Positions 8,041 through 17,600 of a stretch of 64,000 nucleotides of DNA are shown here, piece by piece. Made by a program: the position numbers and the translations under genes. The stretch's first letter is position 1; every line of letters begins with the position of its first letter. The notes beneath the pieces were generated by a model. It had not been told where the DNA came from, ran no database searches, and saw nothing but the letters and a program-made list of their open reading frames with translations. The DNA is taken from the NCBI GenBank assembly GCA_963792895.1, contig CAWBYA010000003.1, positions 186,001-250,000 on the forward strand, written 5' to 3'. The stretch is from UBA6912 sp963792895 (lineage in GTDB: Bacteria > Actinomycetota > Acidimicrobiia > Spongiisociales > UBA5794).

Positions 8041-8624
8041 GCGGGTCACCGCCACTCGTCGTCGGATTGCGCAACCCAGGTCAGCGCTACGAGCGGACCC
8101 GCCACAACCTGGGTGCCGAGGTGGTCGAGGTCGTGGCCGCTCGCGCCGGCGCACGTTTCAAGAAGGCGCCGCGCTTCATTCGCGCCGACGTGGCGGAAAC
8201 TCGGGCCGGGGAGACGCGGGTCGTGCTCGCCATCCCTCGGACGTTCATGAACGAGTCCGGGCAAGCTGTTGCGCCGCTCGTCAGGTACTACTCGACGTTT
8301 CCGGATCGGCTACTCGTCGTGCACGACGACATCGACCTTCCCTTTGCGAAGTTGCGGGTGCACTCCGACCGCAGTGCCGGTGGCAACAATGGCGTCTCGT
8401 CGGTGATCGGGTCACTCGGAACGCAGGATTTCTGGCGGCTCAAGTGCGGCGTGGGTCGCCCGCCCGGCCGTCAGGACCCCGCCGACTTCGTGCTGCGGCC
8501 ATTCTCGAAGAAAGAGCGCGAAGAGATCGACCTCGTCATCCAGTTCGCCGCCGATGTCGTCGAGATGTTTGTCGCCGACGGGGGCGACGCAGCCCGGCAG
8601 CGGGCCGGCGAGCTGAATCTGTAG
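8037..8624 (+). CDS. pth: Peptidyl-tRNA hydrolase
   Basis: Hydrolyses the ester bond of peptidyl-tRNAs dropped by ribosomes. The core is unmistakable: LRNPGQRYERTRHNLG with the catalytic histidine, FMNESGQAV, VVHDDIDLPF with the catalytic aspartate, and SAGGNNGVSSV. The start is odd. The first beta strand (LVVGL) is encoded upstream of TTG 8067, but no ATG, GTG or TTG lies in frame before it. CTG 8037, which overlaps the rplY stop and has AGGA 9 nt ahead, is the best candidate and gives a normal N-terminus; 8067 is the conservative alternative, giving 185 residues. Translationally coupled to rplY. Confidence 0.9.
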   Translation: MSGSPPLVVGLRNPGQRYERTRHNLGAEVVEVVAARAGARFKKAPRFIRADVAETRAGETRVVLAIPRTFMNESGQAVAPLVRYYSTFPDRLLVVHDDIDLPFAKLRVHSDRSAGGNNGVSSVIGSLGTQDFWRLKCGVGRPPGRQDPADFVLRPFSKKEREEIDLVIQFAADVVEMFVADGGDAARQRAGELNL

Positions 8625-8662
8625 CAGAGCCATCCCGCCGGCTGCGGCTGAAACCCTCGCGG

Positions 8663-8668
8663 TAACCT
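8663..8668 (+). promoter_or_regulatory. Probable -10 element of glpK
   Basis: TAACCT, the same hexamer type found before other starts in this window, here 38 nt ahead of ATG 8707; the leader carries GGAGG at 8693-8697. Confidence 0.4.
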
Positions 8669-8706
8669 CACGATTCGAAACGTGACGCGATCCGGAGGTT
8701 TCCCGT

Positions 8707-10187
8707 ATGTCCCGCTACGTCGGCGCCATCGATCAGGGCACGACCAGTACCCGGTTCGTCCTCGTTGATCAGACGCGGGTCGTTCGTAGCGATGTCCCAA
8801 CGGGAGCACGAGCAGATCTACCCAAAGCCGGGATGGGTCGAGCACGACGGCGCCGAGATCTGGGCGAACACCGAACTGGTGGTGCAAGAGGCGCTCGCTG
8901 CGGCTGAGGCATCACCGTCCGATCTCGTCGCCGTCGGGATCACCAACCAGCGCGAGACCACGATCGTCTGGGACGCCGACACCGGTGAGCCCGTGGCCAA
9001 CGCCATCGTCTGGCAGGACACGCGCACCCATGAGCTTTGTCGAGCGCTCGGCGGGAAGGATGGCCCCGACCGGTTCCGGCACTCCACCGGCCTCCCCCTT
9101 GCGACGTATTTCGCCGGCCCCAAGATGAGGTGGCTGCTCGACGAGGTCGACGGGCTCCGGGCTCGTGCCGAGGCCGGCGAGGTGAGGTTCGGAACGATGG
9201 ATTCCTATCTCGTCTGGAAGCTCACCGGAGTGCACATCACCGACGTCACCAACGCCTCTCGCACGATGCTGATGAACCTCGAGACCCTCGACTGGGATAC
9301 CGAGTTGCTCGCAGCCCTCGGGGTTCCTGCAGCCGTTCTCCCACGCATCGTCCCGTCTGTGGGCACCATCGGCCGAGCACGGGGAGTGCTCGAAGGTGTT
9401 CCGGTCACAGGCATCCTGGGCGATCAGCAGAGCGCGATGTTCGGTCAGGCGTGCTTCGGCGCCGGAGATGCCAAGAACACGTATGGGACCGGATGCTTCA
9501 TGCTGCTGGGCACCGGCACGAGGATCGTTCGCTCCAACCATGGGCTCCTCACAACGGTCGCCTACCAAATCGGGGACGGGAAGCCTCGGTATGCACTCGA
9601 AGGTTCGGTCGCCATCGCAGGTGCGGCCGTGCAGTGGCTGCGGGACAACCTCCAGATCATCGACACCGCCCCCGCCGTCGAGGCGCTCGCGGCGACGGTC
9701 CCCGACAATGGGGACGTGTACTTCGTCCCCGCGTTCTCGGGGCTGTTCGCTCCCTACTGGCGTTCTGACGCACGGGGCGTGTTCGCCGGGCTCACCCGAT
9801 ACAGCACTCAGCGGACACTTCGCTCGCGCCGTGCTCGAAGCAACCGCCTACCAAACTCGCGACGTCCTCGAGGCGATGGAGGCAGATTCTGGGGTGACGA
9901 TGCATGAGCTGAGGGTCGACGGGGGGATGGTCGCCAACGAGCTGCTGATGCAGTTCCAGGCAGACATCCTCGGGGTGCCCGTGGTGGTGCCGGAGGTGAC
10001 AGAGACCACCGTGCTCGGCGCTGCGTATGCCGCCGGCCTCGCCGTCGGCTACTGGAGCGGCGTCGACGACGTGCGCTCGCACTGGGCCGAGGCTCGGCGC
10101 CTGGAACCGTCGATGACGGAAGATGACCGCAACCGCCTGTACGCCGGGTGGCAGAAGGCGGTCACCAAGAGCTACGGCTGGGCGTAG
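8707..10187 (+). pseudogene. glpK: Glycerol kinase, interrupted by two frameshifts
   Basis: Encodes an FGGY-family glycerol kinase (ATP + glycerol to glycerol 3-phosphate) in three consecutive frames. Frame one gives AIDQGTTSTRFVLVDQ from ATG 8707. The frame changes near 8770-8795, after which SQREHEQIYPKPGWVEHD, TNQRETTIVWD, YGTGCFMLLGTGT and FSGLFAPYW follow. A second change at about 9808-9818 leads into HFARAVLEATAYQTRDVLEAM, the DGGM motif and the normal C-terminus. Both changes behave like one extra base. The protein is otherwise complete (about 493 residues) with all motifs kept, so these are either sequencing indels or very recent inactivation. Confidence 0.88.
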
Positions 10188-10198
10188 CTCACTCGCTG

Positions 10199-10300
10199 TG
10201 CTCGCTTGCAGATCGCTCGGCCTGTGGCCTCGCCGTCAGTTCGTCAGACGTCGGAGGATCATGCTGTCTTCTGACGTCCGGCTGACGTCTGATTTCTCCC
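10199..10300. repeat. Intergenic repeat region A with GACGTC palindromes
   Basis: Non-coding gap between glpK and pgsA. It holds AGATCGCTCGGCCTGTGGCC-type sequence (10210-10230), then TCAGACGTC (10244-10252) and two CTGACGTC copies (10271, 10282). A closely similar arrangement is found at 39394-39529. Confidence 0.5.
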
Positions 10301-10326
10301 GGCTGCGGCCTCGGGCGGCGGCTCAC

Positions 10327-10332
10327 TACCAT
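10327..10332 (+). promoter_or_regulatory. Leaderless-type -10 element of pgsA
   Basis: TACCAT ends 7 nt before the GTG start, leaving no room for a ribosome-binding site. Confidence 0.45.
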
Positions 10333-10339
10333 CGGGGGC

Positions 10340-10912
10340 GTGAACGTCCCGAACGTGCTCGCCTACGTCCGGATCGTCCTGACGCCTGTGGTGATGGCGC
10401 TGGTGCTGCTATCCAACGACATCGACCACGCGTTTGGGCTGGCTGCGTTCGTCTTCGCCATCGCCGCCTCGACCGACTTCCTCGACGGCTACCTGGCGCG
10501 GCGATGGGAGATCACGACGACCCTCGGGGCGTTTCTCGACTCGGTGGCGGACAAGGTGCTCGTCACCGGAAGCTTGCTCGTGTTGATCGAGGTGGGGCGG
10601 GCGTGGTCGTGGGCGGTCTTCATAATCATCGCGCGTGAGCTCGCCGTGATGGGGCTGAGGGGAGTCGCCGCCCTCGAGGACAACTCCAACGTTCCTCCCA
10701 GCATGTGGGGAAAGGTGAAGGCGCTCGTTCAGTTCACCACCATCGGGTTCGCGATGGTCAGGCTCTCGTCTGAGTGGGGACCGTTCTTCTTCGACGAGTG
10801 GCTGATGCTGGCTGCCGTTGCGGTGACCATCATCTCGGCGTGGGACTACTTCGCCCGCTTCGGCGGCGCACTCGTCGGCCGCCACCGTCACGTAGCAAAG
10901 CCGATCTCGTGA
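10340..10912 (+). CDS. pgsA: CDP-alcohol phosphatidyltransferase, likely phosphatidylglycerophosphate synthase
   Basis: A 190-residue integral membrane enzyme that moves a phosphatidyl group from CDP-diacylglycerol to an alcohol, most likely glycerol 3-phosphate, in phospholipid synthesis. The full signature is present: the aspartates in STDFLDGYLARR and in GAFLDSVADKVL, i.e. the D-x2-DG-x2-AR-x8-G-x3-D-x3-D pattern. About five hydrophobic segments follow the family pattern. The GTG start is supported by the conserved NVPNVLAYVRIVLTP opening. Its stop overlaps the next gene by 4 nt. Other CDP-alcohol transferases share the motif, so the alcohol is inferred. Confidence 0.85.
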   Translation: MNVPNVLAYVRIVLTPVVMALVLLSNDIDHAFGLAAFVFAIAASTDFLDGYLARRWEITTTLGAFLDSVADKVLVTGSLLVLIEVGRAWSWAVFIIIARELAVMGLRGVAALEDNSNVPPSMWGKVKALVQFTTIGFAMVRLSSEWGPFFFDEWLMLAAVAVTIISAWDYFARFGGALVGRHRHVAKPIS

Positions 10913-11388
10913 CCTCGAGCCGCGATCTCATCCGGCAAGCCAGGGCGGGCGATCGCGTCGGCATCCGCGAGCCGCGGCGGAGGCTTGTCGTCGTCACTTG
11001 CATGGACGCCCGAGTCGATCCCTTGCCTGCGCTCGGGCTCACCCCTGGTGATGCCCACGTGATTCGCAACGCCGGCGGCATCGTGACCGACGACATGGTT
11101 CGATCGGTGGCGGTGTCGCAGCGTCGCCTCAAAACGGTCGCCGTCGACCTGATGATGCACACTGACTGCGGCATGCTCGGCCTGGACGAGAACGCCCTTC
11201 GGCGGGAGATCGCCGAGCAGGCAGGACGGCATGTGGGTGTTGCCTTCCACAGCTTCGACGATCTCGAGGCGGAGCTGCGCCGGGGGGTCGATGCCTTGCG
11301 TCGCAACCCCGCTTTGTCGTCCAGGGACCGGGTGCGTGGCCTCGTCTACGACGTGTCCACCGGCAAGGTGGCCGTCGTCGTCCCGTGA
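10909..11388 (+). CDS. Beta-class carbonic anhydrase
   Basis: A 159-residue cytoplasmic enzyme that interconverts CO2 and bicarbonate. Zinc ligands are visible as Cys31 (in TCMDAR), His84 and Cys87 (in HTDCGM), and the Asp33-Arg35 dyad of the active site is kept. RNAGGIVTDDMVRS is typical of the short actinobacterial subfamily. The GTG start overlaps the pgsA stop (ATGA-like GTGA), so the two are co-translated, although no functional link is obvious. Short relatives of about 160 residues are well known, so it is complete. Confidence 0.9.
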   Translation: MTSSRDLIRQARAGDRVGIREPRRRLVVVTCMDARVDPLPALGLTPGDAHVIRNAGGIVTDDMVRSVAVSQRRLKTVAVDLMMHTDCGMLGLDENALRREIAEQAGRHVGVAFHSFDDLEAELRRGVDALRRNPALSSRDRVRGLVYDVSTGKVAVVVP

Positions 11389-11434
11389 TTGGTTGGCATG
11401 CCCAACGTCGGTGACGGCCCTGGCGAAAATCTTG

Positions 11435-11454
11435 ACAAGAGTCCTTGAGGATCG
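11435..11454 (+). promoter_or_regulatory. Shared intergenic element, copy 1
   Basis: ACAAG followed by CTTGAGGATCG, 175 nt before the giant surface-protein gene. Resembles copies at 41922-41939 and 44264-44284. A TTGACA overlaps its left end but no -10 stands 17 nt further on. Confidence 0.3.
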
Positions 11455-11494
11455 CGCCCACACGCCGACAGGGATCTCGACCGAATGGGAAGGC

Positions 11495-11534
11495 CCGGGC
11501 ACGCAGTGGTTTCCCCCTCCCAGTGCGTGCCCGG
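11495..11534. other. Strong hairpin in the leader of the surface-protein gene
   Basis: 15-bp stem with a single G-G mismatch (11495-11509 with 11520-11534) around a 10-nt pyrimidine-rich loop, about 95 nt upstream of the start. No T-run follows. It could end the pgsA operon or lie within the 5' untranslated leader. The rest of the 239-nt gap 11389-11627 shows no gene. Confidence 0.55.
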
Positions 11535-11627
11535 TGCCGATTTCCTCGGTTGGGGACCGGCTGCTGCCAGACGCGAGCTGGCGGGTCGTAGGTCACTGTT
11601 TTCGCTTACTGTGGGAGAGAGTCGCGA

Positions 11628-14600
11628 ATGTCGGTTGGGCCATGGTTTTGTCGAGCGCGGCTGCTGCTAGCCGCCTTTCTCGCTTTGACCGCTTCGGTGG
11701 TCGCCGTCACGGGTACCCCGCAAGCCCTCGCAGACGGCACGCCCAACATCTCCCTCAGCAAGGACGCTCCGGCAGAGCTCCTGTACGGGCTCGATGCACA
11801 TGTCACCCTCACGGCGAGCAACCCATCGAGTGAGACCGCCATCGGCTACAACTTGTCATTTCGTGACGTGTTGCCTGACGGAACCTCGTATGTGGGCGGC
11901 AGCGGCAACCCTGCGCCCACCACCGTGCTCACGAACCAACCGAACAGCGGTGAGACCACCCTGATCTGGGAGAACCTCGCCGACCTGACGCCCGCATCGT
12001 CTTTCGCCATCGAGTACGACGTGCGTCACTCGACGACGACGCTCGACGTCGGCGACGTCTACACGAACAGCGCAGGCGCATATGTCAATAGCGACCCTCG
12101 CTATGTACCTGACTTCAACGCTACGAGCGGCGTGCCGATCCCAGGGTTTGCCTCGTACACCGGCTGGTCCGAGACGACCGCCGATACGGAGATCACGGCG
12201 ATCGAGATCACCAAGGACGAGCCCAATGCCGAGGGTGAGCTGCTGCGCGGTCTTCATGACTATCAGACCGTCTACACACTCACTGTGCAGAACAACTACG
12301 TCAATCCGACCGACGCCATTTCGATCGATGATTACCTGCCGGCAGGCCTCGAGTACTTGGCGTGCGGCGACGTCGACAACACCGTTGACGCGCCGACCAA
12401 CCCCGGGAGCACCGAGGAATACCCGGGATCCGGCGCCATCAACCCTGGGAACGCACCCGCAGCGGCGGACTGCATCGACGCTTCGTCCGTCGACACCGTG
12501 AGCATCGACCCGGACGGCACCGGCCCGCTGCCAAGCGACGTCTACACCCATGTGGAGTGGGACGCCCTCGGCGCTCTCGCCCCGGGCGGCTTCCTCACCA
12601 TCCAATACGTAGCGGCCGTCCCGGTCAGGGAGAACACGCTGACATGGCCGAATGGGGAGCCAGCGCCTGCCTTGCTCGGCCAGGCCGCCAACCTCGACAA
12701 CAACTCGGGCGATGAGACGATCGACGAGGACGCCCTGGAGAATCTCGCCGTTGCGTCCGGCGACTACAACGGCGTCCTCCCCGTCACCGACAGCCATTCG
12801 ATCACTCGCACGGCCGAGGATCTCAGTGTCCACAAGTCGGTGAGCGACGCGGCCATCAACCAAGGCGACATCGATACCTGGACACTCCTCATCGAGACCT
12901 CCGAATACCGATTCGTCGACGACGTGCGGGTGACCGATACGGTGCCCGACGGCCTCTGCCCTCTCGCCTCTTCGAATCTCGAGTCGGACACGACGGCCGA
13001 CTGTGCGCCGAGCGGCGATCTGCCGTCTTCCCCGTACACCACGGTTGACGAGAACCCCAACGGGACCTGGACCCTGTTCTGGAACTCGTCGACGGTTCCG
13101 GAGCTCGCCCGCATGCAGCCGTCGTCCAACTTCACGATCACCTTTCCCACCCGTACCCGGATCTTCTACCAAGAGGGTTTCGGGAATGCCACACCTGTGC
13201 TCGCCCGCGACTCGTGGGAGAACTCGGTGTCGATAGCAGGGGCCGACTTCATCCGATGCGCTCCTGCCGATCCGGACTGCACCGGAACCGGGACGAAGAT
13301 CGACGCCGACGAGATCGACGGCGAAGACGACATCGACGAGTCTTCGGCGGGTCAGGCAGCGTCCGGACCATCGATCGGCAAGCAGGTGTCGACCCCAGGC
13401 GCCGTGCCGCTCGATTGTGCGGCAGCCGGGTACGTCGACACCGTCGCATCGTCCTATGGCCCAGGAGATCGGGTGTGCTGGCTGCTGCGGGTCGACTTCC
13501 CATCGGCGCTCGACACGGGCGGCGCCACAGTCCACGACTTCGTGCCCCCGGGCAGCACCTACGAGTCGGGATCGGCGATACCAACGGTCAACAACACGGC
13601 GCCGATCGCGTCATTCGACGACACGGTTCCCGGCGTGCTCGCCTGGACGCTCGGAAGCGGAGGATTCACCGACGTTGCGCTCGTGTTCGAGGTGCGGTTC
13701 TCGACCATCCTCGGAGGGCCCGACTCGGGGACGACGGCCGACATCCTGTCGAACCTGATGAAGTTCAACCACACCAACACTGCGGGGGCGGCCTTCCCGC
13801 TGCGTGATCAGGCGGACTTCGAGTGGGCCGAGGCCCAGCTCGACCTCGTCAAAGGTGTTGCCATCGTCGACGGCGATGGGAACACCGGGACCACCGGCGA
13901 CCAGACGATGCACTCTCCGCCGCAAGACGGGCTGACGGTGACGGGCGGCAATGCGGCGCAGTACCAACTCGACATCTCCAACATCGGGTCGCGCGATGCC
14001 GAGAACGTGGAGGTCTGGGACCTCCTCCCCCCAGTCATCGACTGCTCGATGGTGAGCCTCATCTCGGACTCCGGCACCTGCAACGATCGGGGCACCCTCG
14101 GTGATCCGACCGACGATCGCATCGAGTGGACCGGCCTCATGGTCGACGCCGCCGACGCAAGGCCTGTGACGTACTGGGTGACATTCCCGACGACCGTTGC
14201 GCCGGGCGACGAGCTCGACAACACGGCCGGCGTGCGGGCATACACGTCCGCCACCAACCTCGGCACCGACTTCCCCTACGTGCCGGAGGACAACATCGAC
14301 CCCGGCCAAGCCGGAAGCGAGAACACAACCGAAGCCGACGACCCCTCCGACGTCGTCATCGAGAACGTGGCCATCGCCAAGTCCCGCACCACCGGTGTCG
14401 ACGAGGGCGGCAACACCGACGTGGAGGCGACGATCGGGGAGACGGTCACCTACACGGTCGACGTGACCATCCCGTTCGGGACGACCGTGTACGGCGGCGC
14501 TTCCGCATCCGACGCACTCGGCACGCGCCAGACGTACGTCCCCGGGTCGCTCGTTGCAACACTCAACGGCGGAGATGCCGCAACAGCGGGGCTGACCGTC

Positions 14601-17600
14601 GACGACACCGGCAACATCGTGAGTGTCGCGTTCCCGGATCCCTACACGCCTGCCGGTCCCGGCGATGACCTCCTCAGGCTCGTCTTCAGCGCCACCGTCG
14701 ATGATGAGGCCGCCAACGTCCGAGGCGGCGCCGCCCTCTCCAATATCGCGGTGTTCGACTGGGAGGACGCCGGTGGCGGCGCCTCGTCGGTCTCTGACGC
14801 CGTCGCCACGCCCATCGTCGAGCCGAATCTCGCCCTTGCCAAGAACGAGAACGATGGCGACGATGTCGTCGATCCTGGCCAGATCGTCCACTACACGCTG
14901 ACCGTCACCAACGCCGACGATCCGCCACCCAACGTCTCGACGGCCCACGACCTCACGATCGTCGACGTCGTGCCGGCCGGTATGACCCCAGTCGACGGCG
15001 GAGGCACACCTGTTCCCGACGCCGGCACCGTCCCGCCCAACGGCGGAACGTGGGACGTCGGTGCTCGCACCATCACGTGGACCCTGGCTGCCCTGGCAAA
15101 CGACGGGACGGCCACGTTCGAGTACGACGTTCGGGTCGACGACCCAGTCGTCTCCTCGGCGGTGTTCACGAACACAGCTCTGGTCACCGGCTCGTCGATG
15201 GAAGACAGCCCCAGCGGGGAGCGGACGGGCGGGACGGGCTATTCGGACACCGCGGACGACACGGTGACGGCCGTCCTGATCAGCAACGCCAAGAGCGTGA
15301 CCCCGTCCGCCGGGACGATCGGCGACGACCTGTCGTACACACTCACCGTCACGATCCCTGCTGGGATCGAGGCGTTCTACGGCACCGTCATCGACGTCCT
15401 TCCCGACGGCATCGATTTCGACGGCTACGCGGCGGCCTCGTGCACCAGCGGTTGCCCGCCGTCGGTCACCGTGAGTCCGCTCCCGGCAGTCGCCAACCCT
15501 GACGGCTCGACGTCGCTCGGATGGTTCTTCGGGGACGTAGCCGCCCACACGGCGCCTCGCACGCTGACCCTCACGTTCGACGCCCACATCGACGATCAAT
15601 ACGAGCCCGAGGCCACCCCGGTGAGCGATGGGCACACGCTCACCAACCGCGTCACCAGCTATTGGGACCTCAGTGACGAAGGCAACCCACCGCCGGTTTC
15701 GATTCCTGATCCCGGTGACTTCGACTCAGCTTCAGACGAAGCGACCGCAGCTGTCGATGTCGACGAGCCGAACCTCGGACTCGACAAGGACGTTTCGGGC
15801 GACGGCGACGACGACGACGTGCGCAACGCAGAGGCGGGCGATTCGTTCACGTACAGCATCACGGTCGAGAACACGGGCACCAGTCCCGCCTACGACGTCA
15901 CCGTCACGGATATGCCGGATGCCGAGCTCACCAACGTCGTCCCGGCCTCAGGCGCCGGCTACGTCGCAGACGGATGGACGGCGGGCGATCCCGATATCGT
16001 GTGGCTCATCCCCGGGCCCATCGACCCGGGCGCTGCCAACGCCGTGACGCTCACGTACACCGCTGAACTCGTCTCGTCGCTTGGGTTGAGTGAAGGCCAG
16101 CTCGTGATCAACACCGCGGATGCTCCGTCGTACTTCGGGGTGCCGAGTGCCGAGCGGATCGCCAACGGATTCGACTACATCGACTACGACGACGTGGCCT
16201 CCGACACGGTGACGCTCGATCTCGCTTTCCCGATTCTCTCGGCCGACAAGACGACGGGTCTCGCCGGCTTCCCCGACAGCGGTCCCGCCGAGCTCCTCCA
16301 GCCGTTCCCATGGCGGATCGTCATCACGAACGACTCGACGGTCGCCACGGCGTTCGACGTCGAGATCCGTGACCGGCTGCCCGCCAACTGGTCGTACGAC
16401 GCCGCGAGTGCGGTTGTTGCACCGGGCGGCGCGGTCGAACCGATCATCGCGCCGGATCCCCTTGGGGACGGGCTGATCTGGCCTGCCCTCGGAGATCTCG
16501 CTCCCGGCGCCACCATGACCCTCACATTCACGGCCACGCCGCAGCTCGGCGCCGAGGCCGACGCTGGGGTCGGTGCCGGGAATCCGCACACGAACTCGGC
16601 GCGGGCGACCGCGCTCGATGCCTCGGGCAACGCTGGCAACGCCGATGCGATCTACTCGAGCGGTAGTGATACTTCCAGCGCCATCTTGAGCATCCCCGAG
16701 CTTGCACTCACCAAGACCCCAGACGGCGATCCTGCGGTTGCCGGCATGCCGAGCCAGTTCCAGGTTCTCGTGGAGAACGTCGGAGGCGCCACCGCACGCA
16801 ACGTGACCGTGACCGACGTGCTCCCCGCCGGCCTCTCGTATACGCCCGGTACCGCCACTGCCGCACCGCCGACCGGCTTCAGCGAGTCGTCGGCCACGCC
16901 TGGCCCCGGGCCGGGTGAGACGACCATCGTATGGGTGGTAACCGACATCGCCGCATCGGGCTCGGTCGAGATCATCGTGCCCGTCGATGTGGATGCGCCG
17001 CAGCCCGACGGCACGGTTCTCGTGAACAGTGCATCCGCAGCCGCAGACGAAACGCCCACCGCCGTGTCGGACACAGGCTCGCTCATCGTCAGCTCGGCGC
17101 CGGTGTGGACAGATGCTTCCGCCAAGACCGCGACGCCTGCAGACGGCACGCCCGTCACTCCGGATGATCAGATCGACTACACGGTGCACTACGAGAACAC
17201 CGGCAACGAGAACGCGACCGGCGTCGTGATCGTCGATGACATTCCCGCCAATGCCACATATGCGCCAGGTTCGGCGTCTTCCGCCCCGGCCGTCGCCGTC
17301 GAGTTCCGGGTCGGTGCGTCGTACCAGCCTGCCGAGCCCGCCAACCCAGATCTCGTCGAGGGGCTGCGCTGGCTCGTCGGAGATGTGACGATCGGCACCG
17401 GAGGCGATGCGTCGTTCTCGGTGACGGTCGACAACCCGCTGCCCAACGGCACCGTCATCACCAACACTGCAGCCCTGACCTCTGACCAGACGCCCGGCGG
17501 GGTGAGCCTCGGTCCGGTGAGCCATGCCGTCGGGTCGGCGCCGATCCTCGACCTCGCCAAGTCGGTGTCCGACACTGCACTCGACCTCAACGTCGAAGGC

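Noticed and set aside
11432..11437. TTGACA as a -35 box for the surface protein
   Set aside because: No acceptable -10 hexamer lies 16-18 nt downstream.
11389..11627. A c-di-AMP or c-di-GMP riboswitch before the surface-protein gene
   Set aside because: Such switches often precede wall-protein genes in Actinobacteria, but I could not match the conserved core of either class; only a plain hairpin is visible.
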